Shown: piece after piece, positions 48,001 through 60,024 of the stretch
Layout: every line of letters begins with the position of its first letter
Position numbering within the stretch: the stretch's first letter is position 1
Assembly: GCA_031763025.1 (NCBI GenBank)
Contig: JASSKH010000003.1
Location: 15,558,992 to 15,622,991 of the forward strand
Reading direction: 5' to 3'
Length of the DNA stretch: 64,000 nucleotides
From: Macrocystis pyrifera
Taxonomy: Eukaryota > Sar > Phaeophyceae > Laminariales > Laminariaceae
The notes under the pieces: generated by a model
Databases searched by the model: none
Told to the model about the DNA's origin: nothing
The model's input: the letters and a program-made list of their open reading frames with translations, nothing else
Position numbers and translations under genes: made by a program

Positions 48001-49306
48001 CTTTTTCGTGTTTTTCGTTCGACGTGTCGGTGTGCCGGAAAGAGCTCCCCCGCGCTCTACGTTACCCTGTACTTCACCTTAGTTTTCCTCGAAGTATAAT
48101 AAGGCTTACTGTACTACAGCCGCAAAGCTTTTGAGAGCGCAATATGTAGTCCGCTGCGTGTACTGGTGCCTGTATGGTGTCGGGATAGAAATGGCTTGCT
48201 TACCCGCCAGCGGATTCGAGGAACCCGTCCAGACCCGGACCCGGCAAGAGAGCGCCCCCACGGTTTTTCTCCAGTGGCGTAATATTGAGTACTTTGAAAC
48301 GAATCAAGACCAGTGCGAGCCCGATACTGGAGGCGAAGCTGCAACGTATATATGTATGCTGATCACAGGAGTTCATGCAGCGGGGAAAAGGTGATGACGC
48401 GGTGACGATGTTTCCATGTTTTTATTACCCCTCGTCGAGAAAACCTACGTACGTACGATGTAGCGGAAGATAACGCGTAAAGTGTCTGCTTCACGCACGT
48501 GCTGCTGTGTATGTATGCCCATGAGTAACAAGCCCCCCTCAAAAGCGGGGCGGGTATCGTCGACCCCCGTCGTCCAGGACGCCAGCTCTTCGCAAGCGAC
48601 ACACACACGAAATACCAAGATGGCTACGCAGACAAAAAAAATTACCATGTTTGGGCAAACTGCAGTCCCGTTTGGAGGGAAACTACTTTGAATTTTTGAG
48701 GTTTGTCCCCGAAACGGAACTGCAGTCCTCAAAGTCCCGTACGTGTATTACTGCCAGATTACTTCCAGAGAGTTGATGGTTGCTTTCCTGCGACCACGTG
48801 CTCGACAGTGGTGATAGAAGCAAAACACAGAAAAAGCATGCGCCCGATCAAGAGATGTGCAGCAATAGCTCCACGTACGATGCTGCACCCCCGTATCTAC
48901 GGCCATCCATGGTTTATATGAGTGCGCCCCCCCCATGTGTAGCGGCGGTGATGGTTATGTTTCCATCGTCCGGAGTTCAATGGGAAACTCTGGAGATACG
49001 TTGCTAGGTGCTCATACGAGTTTGGTCTCCCTTTACTTAGGCGTCGTCCAGTTTTCAAACAGCACCCCCAGAGTACGTATAAACATCGCGATAGATTGTG
49101 TTCGTGCGATACACGTTCTTCACGTACAGCAGTACAACAGCACGATCTCAAGGCACTGTGAAATGGAACATGTGCCGCTTCGAATGGGTGCAGAGGGAGC
49201 ATTTCCCGAGTGCTCGTACGCCGTGACTCTAGAACGTGTTGAAGTCTCTCTCAGCTCCCTGCGCTACGTGCGCGGAGTTTAGCTATTGAGAATGTGCGCT
49301 CTGAAT

Positions 49307-49348
<42 letters not shown>

Positions 49349-51984
49349 CCTCCGCAGTTGTCTGAATGTGCATGCCTTTTAACACGCATTCTATCCAGCG
49401 CCCCCTCTGCTCCCTACCTGCCATGGGAGGAATAGTTCACGTGTCGACTTTACTGCACGAGGGCTTCCCCCGGCGCGTTTTTCCAGCATATTTGAACAGC
49501 GCGGATCGTGCGTTAAGCAAACATAGCGCCATCGCTGATGTTTGAACATAACATTAATAGTAGGGGGCAACAGCTGTACGTGGGGTCCGGCAATTGGTTT
49601 TGGGGCCACCATGGGGAGGGGGCGTACTCATTTGTTGGTTGCCTTAGTCGTTTGGGCATTGACCACGCATCCCTTTTGTGACGGGGGGGGGGGAGGTGTA
49701 CTCGATGGGAGAGATGTGTTCGATCTCATGCATGGCCGTAGTCATATGACCATAGACCCTCGCATCCCTACGATGTCGGGACGAAGCATATCGGGTTTTC
49801 ACCAACCAGGCAGACATTGCTCGCACCAAGCGCGAAGCGCCGTGAGGTGTCGGGCGAGTCGCATGAAGTGTGAGCTGCATCCTACTAAGAACCGCTTGTG
49901 AGGCGGATGACAGCTCCAATGAGTTAGTTCAATTTCCGGTGTAGCCACTTCCAGAGAAAGCAATGGGGAGTACTATTTAACTGCCTCTTGAGTGCCTTAC
50001 CATAAACACTACGTGATATGATCATTCCCCTTGTGCGCAGTAAAGGTTCTTCACCTCGCGAAAATGATCTACCTCGACCATTAGCTGTGGTCGACCGCTA
50101 AAAAAACAAAAAAAAAGCGGTACCCTGGTTGTCTAGCTCAATTAATGAGCGGCATGTTTTACAGTGTCGTTGCCAACCGACGCCAACCCAACCTATGCAT
50201 AATAGGGGGGGCGCATACTGTGACGGCCTCATCTTTCGTCGAAAAATGCTCCCGAAGGCTTACGTTAGTGGTCGCGGCGCGAATTGGTGTGTCGCGTGTA
50301 TTTGTATAGAATCCTTTATTTATGCTAACAGACCGTCAGCTGCGAGTCCGGCGGATTGAATACGTCGAAGCTCAGATTCTCAAGCTTGTGTGTATTTATA
50401 TGTACGTCGTTTTGCTCTCTTTTTTCATCGCTGCAGGGGACCTTGGGTGCCAGGCGATGGAGTCGGTCAACGCTGGAACGCCGTTCGTCCTGGACCACCC
50501 CCGCACGCTGCGGATGGGAATAACGGGCGCGTTTGTGTTGACGCCCATGAGCTTGGCGTGGAACATGTTCGCCGAGCGCTTGGCCCCGGGGACGTCCTGG
50601 CGGGCCATCCTGACAAAAATGGGGGTTTCGATTGCCGTCCTGCCTCCGATGGTGAGAGAAACCCACGAAGCGCGCCGTTATTAGTCGGTCAAAGGTACAC
50701 GATTGTTGCTGGTCAAAGACGGATGCAGCAGTAGTGTCTGCCCGCAGAACCCTTTGTTTCTCCTGTAAGAATAATATTCCGCACGAATTCCAAGTAGTTT
50801 GCCCTCGAAAACGCAGGCGCAGTTCTTACAAGGCTATTTTAGGTATCACTCGGACTTTGGGTAAGCTTTGTCCCGCTGTTTCGTTGGTTCTGGTCGGGAT
50901 GACCCAGCTAGTTTGGACGTTTTCGTGGCCCAACGGCTGTGTGCTTTGTCAGGATGATGTATATTTACTCGTGTTTGGGGTAAAATGGGTTGAGGCTGTA
51001 AACGCTCATTGGCGCGATTGCGGGAGCGCGCCCTGGCTTGAAACCCCAGGGGCAGAGGGTGGTCGGCGTGTCTATATCTGCCCATCATACCGTGCCGTCG
51101 AACGAAAACGAACGCTCTTTGTGTGCTTTTCGCTCAGCTCAGAAGTTACCCTAGTGGAATAATTGTACTTCCAAGAAGTTACACTACTTGCAGTACAAAA
51201 AATTACGCTAGTTCTATTAAGAGTACAAGATGTTATGCTACCATCGGATCTTGCAGTAAAAGAAGTTATACTACTTGCAGTACAATGAAGTTGCACTTCG
51301 CACTTCCTTGTAGAACGCCTGACTGATGCCTTCCGCCGTTTTCTGCAATTTTCTTCTTTGTACCCGCAACCCACGATTACAAGCGTTTCTCTCTTCGTCG
51401 GTTTCGTCCGCCCCCCCGCCCGATGGCCTCCACACGCGTGTTACCCCCACGGACACGACCGACCGAAAACATTCCACACGCTACCGAAACGGTAAAAAAA
51501 GCTGGCGTCTCAGTTCACATCGCTGACCCTGCTCGAGGAAGGCAAGACGATGGACGACGTGCGGCGAAAGCTCTCCCACGACTTCGTGCCCACCCTCAAG
51601 AACGGCCTATGCTACTGGCCGCTCGTGGGCGTACTAAACTCGGCCTTCGTGCCGGTGCTTAGCCGCCCAGCGATGAGCAGCTTTGCGGGCGTGTTCTGGA
51701 ACGTCTACATCTCGTATCAGGCGAACCACAACGGCATGGATGTGGGGGAGCTGTCCGTTGTGTATCCCTTAACGGAGGCGGAGAGTGCCCGCGCGGCTCT
51801 GCGATCAGAAGGGGGGCCCAATTTTGCGCCAGACAGCGGCGGCGGAGAGGTTTCAGCGTCGACAAAAGGAGGCGTTGACTCCAAGGGAAATGACTCTTCT
51901 GGAGAGGAAGGGGGTCCCGCGGGCGGCCGTGGGAACGTGAAGAAGGGAACACTTGTGCGGAGAACGACGGTCGTGTCGATATGA
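44936..51984 (+). CDS. Mpv17/PMP22-family integral membrane protein
   Basis: Exons 44936-45038, 50437-50651 and 51514-51984 join in phase (1+2 bases, then phase 0) with GTGAGT and GTGAGA donors and give about 262 residues. Family signatures: LVAGAMMLGDLGCQ across the first junction (the GD...Q motif), a helical middle part with FVLTPMSLAWNMFAERL, and the diagnostic KLSHDFVPTLKNGLCYWPL followed by NSAFVPVLSRPAMSSFAGVF and WNVYISY. Mpv17 relatives are small four-helix proteins of mitochondrial inner membrane, peroxisome or plastid; their transport role is debated. The C-terminal 75 residues (from about GMDVGELSVVYPL) are polar, Gly/Ser-rich and longer than usual. The 5.4 kb first intron is full of repeats. 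Confidence 0.8.
45640..45840 (-). mobile_element. SINE-C copy, truncated, in the Mpv17-like intron
   Basis: GAGCGATCTTCTGGGACAAG, CCGTGGTCACAG, TCGCGCATAGGGTTCAGCAT, CCCACTGCTCGTCGACTTT and CACGCTCTCGCGCTTTCCGC follow the SINE-C order. The tRNA-like head is missing. Confidence 0.7.
46648..47081. mobile_element. Terminal-inverted-repeat element in the Mpv17-like intron
   Basis: GGGGCGTGTCTTAACTGCCT then CCAGAGAGCATGGGAAC at 46648-46684 is repeated inverted at about 47045-47081 (GTTCCAATGCTCTCTGG, then GGTTAGGACACGCCC). About 430 bp, with no transposase frame. I could not assign a target duplication with confidence. Confidence 0.6.
47252..47362. mobile_element. TA-flanked MITE (family G), copy 3
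   Basis: TATTACGGGGGTCCATAGTT and TTACTATGGTCCCCCTTGAT are the inverted ends; the middle (TAAAAACCTATGTATTTAAC) matches copy 1 at 16262. Confidence 0.75.
47362..47490. repeat. Short direct duplication beside the MITE
   Basis: GACGTTTCCGTTA followed within a few bases by CACGTCACGTGCTCTC occurs at about 47360 and again at about 47450. Confidence 0.7.
47571..47845. repeat. Two-copy tandem duplication of about 146 bp
   Basis: CTCTAAAACCAAGTGATCC starts at 47571 and 47717. Both copies continue through AAATCGTGCTGTGAT, CCCCGGTTTGCTTTCCAT and TTTTTTTGGCGTGGGGTG and are separated by a G run. Small indels show it is not very recent. Confidence 0.85.
48655..48738. mobile_element. Palindromic MITE family E, copy 4
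   Basis: AAACTGCAGTCCCGTTTGGA and TTTGTCCCCGAAACGGAACT plus GCAGT are inverted ends about 78 bases apart. Confidence 0.7.
48739..49300. other. Mpv17-like intron, no feature
   Basis: Overlapping short frames on both strands only. No exon with family motif or phase found. Confidence 0.4.
49307..49346. repeat. Poly-C tract
   Basis: Nearly 40 consecutive C in the Mpv17-like intron. Confidence 0.9.
49614..49682 (-). mobile_element. LINE 3'-end fragment joined to SINE-B
   Basis: GGGGGCGTACTCATTTGTTG, TTGCCTTAGTCGTTTG and TTGACCACGCATCCCTTTTG match the last 65 bases of the LINE; a G run then leads into SINE-B at 49686. Confidence 0.75.
49686..50205 (-). mobile_element. SINE-B, near full length
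   Basis: From GTGTACTCGATGGGAGAGAT through CATGCATGGCCGTAGTCATA, GCACCAAGCGCGAAGCGCCG, GTAAAGGTTCTTCACCTCGC, CGGTACCCTGGTTGTCTAGC to CCAACCGACGCCAACCCAAC. Same subfamily as the copy at 37228. Confidence 0.8.
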
Positions 51985-53921
51985 CAAGAACCGCAGCATC
52001 CATTAATCCATCCATCCTTCCGATGTGAAGGAAATGTACGTACGTAGTAGTAATAGTTGGTAGAAATACCCTCCAAGACTCCAGATGGACGCAGAACCTG
52101 TTGCCCTAGGATGCTGTCCACGAACTCTTGGCGCGTGCTGTTTGTTTAAGTGAGGAAGCCGCATCTGGTTTTCGTTTGTTTGTTTTTTTCTGCGGCCAGC
52201 CGATATGTCGTTGTGTTCCGATTATCGTGTAAATGTTGGGAGGAAGAGGGGGGAGAAGGGAAGTAGGGGTGTGCGTTTCTGGGGCTAAATAGGAGCGAGC
52301 AAGCGGGTAGCCTGCAGGCCAGCGGTACCTGTTGCTGTCCTTGGCGCTGGGACGTACAGTATTTGTATACGCTCACGGTAAACCGGGTAGAAAGAAGAGG
52401 GTGAGGCTTGGGTTGTACTTGTGGGGAAGAGACGGAGGTGGACAGGGTGTCCACCGTGAAACCCGCTGAGCGGATGCCTTGCCCCGACAAGGCGGTGAAA
52501 CTGCTTGCTCATAGAACGCTCAGCTATCGAGTAGGACCAAAATTTTGAAGGGAGGGCGGGAGGGGGGCAGTTTTGTTGTTGTTGCTGTTGCCCCCGTGGG
52601 ATGTGTTACTCCCCCGTCCATTTTTGTCTGTCGCGTCTCCTGGTGCCTTCATAGCATAGCACAGGTCATCCTGGCACCGGTTCCGGTGGTTGCCCGTGGC
52701 TCGTGATGAGAAGGTTGCGTCTTGCGAGGATTGTTGTGTGCGGCTGCATTGTGAGTTTGGTCGAGCTGAAGCGCTGTGGGTAGTTTTGCCTGCTGGCTGT
52801 ACGGGCGCATGTGTCGGCCGAATTGTTTTTGTCTGCGTTGGTAATCCGTGAACGCGTGTGGTTGCCCATGGGTGGTATGCCGTTGCAGCAGCGTGCTGCT
52901 TGTTCCATGTTTGTTTTGCCCGGGTAGAGGTTTGGACTGTTCATGATGTTTTGGAAATACGCTGTACGTACCGTGGCGTTGAAGGGCCTCCGGAAAACCC
53001 GAGTGGTAATATAGCTACTGTAACTCGTAACAGCTGTTCACAGAGTTCGAAAAGGGTAGCCATGTCTTCATCTTCAGTAGCTCACGCACGGCGGATGTTT
53101 TCAATCAAAGATTAGTCAAGATATATCGCTTTGAACATGGCACGGGGGTTTGCTCCGTTTTTGGCGGCTGTCGCTTCGCAATTGTTTCTCCACGGTGCGT
53201 CTTGTAGCACGCCAATACCAAGTGCTGGTACCGGAGCCGTGCCTCTGACTGTTTTCACTACCTGATATCAGACACGGTATTGAAGCTACCGTGGGGTTGG
53301 GCTGGTCTGATTTCTATATGCCATCAGAGGTCCGGCTTAAGTTGCACCCATGCCTCAATGCGGCCGATCTGTTGTACGGCGTTTCATAGCTTTCTGGCGT
53401 GGGTCAGAGGTGCAACACCGTCCCGGACCGAGAGCGATACGCGAGGCAACAGCGTCAAGCTGTCCGGTAGGCCTCCAAGTCGACGAGAGGCTCAAGCGCA
53501 GCTCCGGTACGCCTCTTCGCTTGGCACCGAGAGGGGCATCACAGGCTTCAGTCTGTTGGCAAAGGGCGCCATGCCCACACTACCTGTACGGTAGAAGACC
53601 GTCGATGTGGCCTCGTGGGGCTCTCGGTCGCACGCTTGGTGTCTCCGTTGAGAAAAGCGCGTGAAGTTCCTGTTCTTCAACGTACAGCAGCGAGTCGATC
53701 GTTTTCTTGCGAAACGAAGCGCGTTCGGGTGACCGCCACGGGTGACGGTGATGATTTCATCTGATCGAGAACAAAAGCTCACGAGAGCCTAATAAATCGA
53801 CTTCGACCTCTCCCTCTCTCTGTTAATGTCGTTAATGTCGAGAGAGGGAGGACTGGTGATTTTTGCGCCTGTCGTATCGCTCTCTCAAGTTCTTATTTTT
53901 GAGCGTCTGCAAATGCCGGTT
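51985..53921. other. 3' side of the Mpv17-like gene, no gene recognised
   Basis: Probably includes the 3' UTR. A GC-richer block at 53280-53780 has overlapping frames of 96-104 codons on both strands without domains. Confidence 0.4.
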
Positions 53922-54097
53922 CACGGATTCATTTCTTCGAGCCGAAGAGTACCCAGATGCAACAGGGCGTCAGTCGGCCCTCGGCGATGTCCTTCTGCTT
54001 CGCCAAATACACGGATTCATTTCTTCGAGCCGAGGAGTACCCAGAGGCAACAGGGCGTCAGTCGGCCCTCGGCGATGTCCTTCTGCTTCGCCAAATA
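53922..54097. repeat. 88-bp tandem duplication, two copies
   Basis: CACGGATTCATTTCTTCGAG starts at 53922 and 54010, and both copies end CTTCTGCTTCGCCAAATA. The copies differ by only a few bases. The second copy holds the end of the EF-hand-like gene's reading frame and its stop. Confidence 0.9.
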
Positions 54098-57000
54098 CCT
54101 GGAGTATTTGTTGAGTCTATCATACATCCGTCCCCAAACGCGCAACCCAAGGGTCTTTCGTTGCACCAGCTCCTGAAAAACAACGCGGTCCGAGAAATTG
54201 CGACGCGGGAAAAGGGGGCGCACGGGACTTGAGAGAGGGAGGTCATTTTTTTTCTTCTACGGCGAGAAGACACCTTCGCGTGAAAGGTGGACCCGCGATG
54301 CCTAAGCGGCGATGAGATGCAACCTACTGAATAGACCAGTAACACACACGATATCACACACCCCAGGGATGCGTTTCCTAGCCGATTTCCTCCAAAAAAA
54401 CAAGGCAGGCACGCACGCACAACGAAACTGGTGGCCTTTGGAAAGACCCATTGTCGTGATATTTTCAAAACGACGGACTGCTGCTGTATTTGCGCTCTCC
54501 TACCGTTTTCGAAAAAATCAGCTATGGTCTCAGCAACATTCGTACGAGGGGAGTGCGTTCCCTTGCGTGTTATGTATGCCACGGAATTTGTTCGCTTACC
54601 GGAATGATTCGTTCGGCGGTGCACACGCGTACACACGCTTGGAAGGGCGCGGCATATGTGCGCGGAGCGTTTTCGACTATTAATACGTACACAACAATAT
54701 CAATAGTGGAGTTTCGAAAGTGCCGACGTCGATCCCGATCATGCGCGGCACAGGAACATATCACGCCAAAAATTCGTGGTCCCACCCTTGTACAGTTAAC
54801 GGCCGAGGTGCACCGATCGTTGGGAAAGAACAGTTCCTTAGAGATATAGCAGTCCACCTACCGAGCCGAACCGACCCTTTCCCCTGCTTCCGCATAGCCT
54901 ATCGCAAGAGGGCTCTGACCGTAAAAGGAAGCGCTCTCGTGGGGAGGTGAGTGGGTATCAATGAGTGCCCCCTTCTTCCCTGCTTTTCGCGCCTTCATCC
55001 CACCTGCGCACTCTTCATCTCGACGGCTCACCTGCATGTGTAGCGCTGGGTAAAGAATCATGGGAAATTTGTGGTGCATGCCAACGAAGTACTCGAGGGT
55101 TATGAGCAGCTCCCCATTCTCGTGCGCCCTCGCTATTTCCTTCAGTTGCTCGGAAAACATCGGCCAAAAGACATCGTTCGAGAGGTGGAGGCCCCTAACA
55201 AGCCTGTCCAGCTCGCCCAGCTCGAGTTCGCCCATCTCGGTCACCTTGCAGGTGTGGAAGAGGAACTCCACCAGCTCGCGCTGAGAGAGAGAGTTCATGC
55301 CGGTTGGGTTCCAACGAAAAATCCGCGTTTTTGTTAATGCAAAACCGCCAAATTGTGCATGGCTATGATTATGAACCACTCACGACGGCAGGACTACCGT
55401 AGACTCAGAGCGTACCGTGAACTTGCTCGGTCGATGGTGGAGGCAAAGGGGCGAAATCGTCCGCTAAGGTGAGAGTCCGCAACAGCACAACAGCACGAGG
55501 AGACAACGACCATGTTGTGCAAGAACCTGTTTGGCAATGCCTTGCCGACGCTCTCCCCGACAAACAAAGCTCTGCGCGCATCGTATATCCGCCCTCAGTC
55601 CACGAGCACAACTGGTGTTCTCGCCGGCACGCGCCGGGCGCTACGCTGACTGTCTATTAGATATGCACCTTAATCACTGAGCGATCAGTCAGTCGACTGA
55701 TATCCCAGTGATTCTGGTGCTTGTCTAACAAAAGCACAATCCGAGGCACGCCTGGTTGTTTTGCGCTGGACCTCAGGTGTAACCCATGGGTTGCAACCTC
55801 TTTGTCAACGCTGCCAGCTACGCGGACGAACCGACGTGCGCTAAGTACGGAATTATGGCGCCTCTTCTTGCCGATATAAGGAAAGCGCCCTTCTCACCTC
55901 AGACATAAGGCAGAGACAGATGCACCCGAATATCCAAGTAGCACGATTCATCTCTCCCGATACCGCGTGAGCGTATAGGCGGTTGCTCGCCCAAAGAATC
56001 TGCGACAAGCCGATTGCGAGGCGCTTCCCTCGTGAAGATTGTAAACAGGCGATTGGTCACCTGCAGGTCATTTGTGTTTATGAGGAATTGAACGCTGCCT
56101 CTGTTGCTTTCTACAGCAGCAATGTCCCCTTCTGTATGCCCAAAAAGAGGGCGTCCCTGAAACCCTATCATGTTTGCAACTCTATGAACACACATCATTG
56201 ACACCGCACACCCTATCATATCTAGAACAACTCCATTCACAAACGTCATTTCCACAGCACATGTGGACGAGCCGTGTCCCGCTAAAAAAAACACCTGGTC
56301 GCCCCCGATACGAACTCCAACCATCACGATAACCCATGACCGAAAATCCCACCCGCTGATCGAGCTGGCGTTGGACCTTTGACTCACCTCCCTCATGAAC
56401 AAAAACGGCGACACTCCGAGTGTCATCGTGAACAGCGACACGCCCACTTCTTTGTTGACCAAGCCAACACCCGCCGCCCCTGGTAATAGACCAGCTCGTA
56501 TCGCCTCGTTCTCTTCCTTACGCCTGAGTGCGTTGGACATCACTTCTTTGTAGACGTCCGCAAGGATTGCGAGGTGGGCCTCCTTGATCCCTGCCTTTCT
56601 CATCCTCTTATTCCTCGGCATGCTGAGGATGCCGACAAGCTCTTGTCTGAAGGGATGGCACAACGTATTCTTGGTGTGTATTTACGCGAATGAAGGACAA
56701 CGGGTACGTCGTGCACCCGAAGGTGTTTCATTTGTGGTAGCGTCTGAAGAATCGCAACAAGCGGCATCAGTGACAACATCAACAACAACGACAACAGCAC
56801 CAACGACAGGAACTACTAACACGACGAAGCACGAAGTTATCTCGTTGGCAGAAGATCTCCTTGTACTCGGAACCACAACAGATAAGCGGTACTTGCTTGC
56901 GCTGTGGATCTCGTGGGCCTTTATTGGTGCTGGGCTTACGATACGACGCCGTTGCAACTGTCCGGGTCGTGACTTCCGCCCCACCCCCGCTCCGCCCTCC

Positions 57001-57499
57001 ACTCGCTCAGTCGGCGATAGAGCCGCAAGCGCCAATTCCTATAAAATCCTCAAAGATAGCATCCATATACAGTCGCCCTGAATCTCCCTGCCTCGCCCAC
57101 CTGTCTTCCACCAGCCTTCTCCCAAACGGACGAGGACATGAAAATCTCCCAGCCTTGACGTATCGTTTCCCTGCCGATATGTGGCCGATCTCATCGGCCT
57201 CCAACACCTCAACCGACGTGCTCCTCACTCCTCGCATGAGCCTGGCCTTCCGCCGCATGACCCGAGTCTCCGGCGCGAGCCAACCACCTGCGGTTATTGG
57301 ACCAGGCTCGTCGTCGAACTCATCTTGGTCTGGTGTCCCCAACCTCGCTTGGCTGCTGGCTGCGGCCGCCCGCTCGTTTTCCTCGGCTTTCTCCCTCGCG
57401 ACGGTCTTCTTTTTCGTTTCCTTTACCAGCTTTTGGCTCAATTTCGTGACGACTTGCCCTCGGCACATCCCGTTATGCTTTCGTCGGGCAGCACCGGTT
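54017..57499 (-). CDS. Protein with two degenerate EF-hand-like segments
   Basis: Minus-strand exons 57101-57499, 56388-56646, 55032-55280 and 54017-54172 join in phase: AG plus ACAAGAG across the first junction gives RQELVGILSMPRNKR, and the third runs through HMQ into ELVQRKTLGLRVWGRMYDRL. The third exon holds KVTEMGELELGEL (Gly at loop position 6, Leu at 8, Glu at 12) and RAHENGELLITLEYF; the acidic residues needed for calcium are mostly missing, so binding is doubtful. KFPMILYPALHMQ follows. The first exon is basic, then acidic (KETKKKTVAREKAEENERAA). The start is unsettled: a Met at 57468, or an upstream exon spliced at the acceptor ACTTCTCAG at 57500. Function unknown. Confidence 0.65.
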
Positions 57500-57800
57500 C
57501 TGAGAAGTAATAGGACATGCGCGGTAGTCAGACGGCCATGACAAAAATGCAGCGGTTAGTTCTGCGTCGGAATGTTAATAAACGACTACTGTACGAACCT
57601 GGTAACATACTATATAGAGATAATCGAACGCAACGCCAAGTAATACTGAATTGCGGTAAAGGCCTGTCCACGAACCTTACGACAGGACCGTTTCTTCAAC
57701 GGATCCAATCGATCGCAACAGGGTGTTTTATTGTGGGTAATGCTATTAACGACACGGGTGTCGTAATTTACGACGCCATTGTCGCAAATAAGCTCTTATT
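57500..57800. other. Upstream of the EF-hand-like gene
   Basis: No exon found. The repeat array begins at its right-hand end. Confidence 0.35.
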
Positions 57801-58380
57801 TACGACACCACGCCACGTTTGCGTCACACGCCATGGACCGACCCGGGATTGCCGCGGCTGGTGTCGGGCTATCATTCAAGCTAAGGTATACCCGAAGCGG
57901 TCCAGTACACGACGAGATAGGTGGTAGCCGCGTGCACCCGCAGAGTATTCAGACCGGTGTCGCAAATAAGCTTTATTAGTGACATCGGTGTCGCATATAG
58001 GTTATTTACGCCACCACTCCACGTTTATGGCACACGCCCCGGATCGGCCAGACGCTGCTACGGCTATGCTGGCATGATGTAGGGCTATCATTGAAGCTAT
58101 CATGTATCCGAAGCGGTCCGGTACTCGACGAGATACGTCGTATCCGCGTACATCCGCAGAATACTAAGACCAGTGTCGAAAACAAGCTTTACTTACGACA
58201 CCGCTCCACGTTCGTAGTACGCCCCCCGGATCGGCCAGATGCTGCCATGGCTGTCTTGGCATAGTGCACGGCCATCATTGAAGCTATATCGTCTAGCTGA
58301 GACAGTCCAAAACTGGAGGGAATATTTGGTATCTGCGTGCACCGGCAGAATATTCAAGCTGGTTCTGGTACATTGCACAG
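57801..58380 (+). repeat. Array of three direct units of about 190 bp (left arm)
   Basis: Units begin near 57801, 58008 and 58195, each with a block like CCACGTTT, GCCCCGGATCGGCCAGA, GGGCTATCATTGAAGCTA, CGAAGCGGTCCGGTACTCGA, CGTATCCGCG and CCGCAGAATA. Divergence increases toward the third unit. Confidence 0.8.
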
Positions 58381-59176
58381 ATCGCTTCGACCTCATCTGC
58401 TCTGAATACAATTGACGAGAGCAAGCTTCCTTTGTTTTGGTGGGTCAGCATCTTCTGTTGATATGTACAGTAGTGCCGTTTGCGCGCGGTACCGATGGAT
58501 ATTGAAAAAATAAACACGGACGGACGTGCCTTGAGGCAGTGGCATGAGAGGGTTAGCTTCGTGGTGGCGTTTTTTTACAATGACTGGGACCATATTGTGC
58601 CCACTCGTAAACTATTTATGTCCGGTTCAACCATCTGAGTGCTGATGAATGTGCGAACAATTACACTTACGTCGTCGCCCCTCCACCCCCCCTTTGCTGC
58701 GCCTTTCTTCCCTGTGGGGAATACTACATTAGTATCGACCCTTCTGCAGTGACAATTTTATTCAGTACCAGTACGGTGCAAGAGCCAGCTCGAACATTCT
58801 ACGGGTGTATGTGGACGCCAGATATCTCCTCCAGTACTGGGCTGTTTCGGCTAGACGGAATAGCTTCAATGATAGCCCTACACCTGCCAAACACAGCCGT
58901 GGCAGCGCCTGGCCGATCCGGGGTGTGTGCTGCGAACGTGGAGCGGTGTCGTGAATAAAGCAAATATTTAGGACACCGGTCTGATTATTCTGAGGGTGCA
59001 CGCGGATACGACGTATCTCGTCGAGCGCTGGGCCGTTTTAGGCACACGATGACTTCAGCGATAGCCCTATACCAACACAGTCGTGGTAGCGTCTGGCCGA
59101 TCCGGGGTGTGCGCCGCGAATGCACCGCGGTGTTGTAATAGCGTATTGGCGACACCGGACACCGGTCTGATTATCG

Positions 59177-60024
59177 CAACATCCTTTGAGAACGCCCCGG
59201 TCCATGAGAACGACCTCCCCAAAAAAACTTATTGAAGCTGTCATCCATATGCAAGTCCGCCTCACAAGCGGTTCTTAGTAGGATGCAGCTCACCCTTTAT
59301 GCGACTCGCCGGACTCCTCACGGCACTTCGCGCTTGGTGCAAGCAATGTCTGCCTGATCGGTGAGAACCCGACATGGTCCGTCCCGGCATTGTAGGGATG
59401 CGAGGGTCTATGGTCGTACGACTACGCCCATGCATGAGATCGATTACATCTCTCCTATCGAGTACACCCCCCCCCCCAAAAAAAAAAACACCGCCGGGGC
59501 TGCGCAAAACTTTGAGAACGCGCCGGGGTGATCGTCTTTATTATTTTTATATCGTTTCGCCCCCCTTGCTCTGAGTTCGCCCCGGAGTATTATTCTTTCG
59601 CTTTTTTTTTTGCCGTCCCATCGGACGTTCACAGACAAATCCAAGGCAACATTGTTCTTGTGCTACTGTTTTGTCGTGGTTTTTGCTGTCGCTGTTGTTT
59701 TCGCAGGGGTTTCACTTCTCGCTCTCGAACGGCGCGAGCTTCCCCAATCGCCCGCCTTCTGTTTATTGAATGCTTTATCGTAGGTGTTGTTCAGGCACGA
59801 CATCGTAGGTTCCAGCGCGAGATGTCCTCGGCACAGTATGTGTTACGGTAGTGTGTTTCCGGTGGGTGCCTCGAAAAGAAAAAAAGAGTCCAACGCTCCG
59901 GGTACCTTTCGCCCCGGGGCATTTTTTTATTTGTGGAAAGATCACCCCCCTAACTCTGAAAACGCCCCGGGGTGTTCACTTTCGATAAAATGTGTATGCG
60001 CCCAGGGGGGCGTTCTCAAAGGAT
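59177..60024. mobile_element. Insertion with TCCTTTGAGAACGCCCC inverted ends
   Basis: CATCCTTTGAGAACGCCCC at the left and GGGGCGTTCTCAAAGGAT at the right bound about 850 bp inserted into a unit of the inverted array (the uninterrupted sister unit reads GATTATTCTGAGGGTGCACG). TTTGAGAACGC(C/G)CCGGGG-like copies recur inside near 59511 and 59955. No transposase frame. It carries a SINE-B copy. Confidence 0.6.
59215..59477 (+). mobile_element. SINE-B 3' half, nested in the array insertion
   Basis: GAAGCTGTCATCCATATGCA, CTCACAAGCGGTTCTTAGTA, GATGCAGCTCACCC, GTAGGGATGCGAGGGTCTAT and CATGCATGAGATCGATTACA end in ATCGAGTACA and a C run at about 59465-59478. It is in plus orientation and 5' truncated. 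Confidence 0.8.

Noticed and set aside
56584..57081. 165-codon plus-strand frame with a Thr-rich run
   Set aside because: It lies opposite the EF-hand-like gene and across its first intron; the minus-strand exons have in-phase splice borders and this frame has none.
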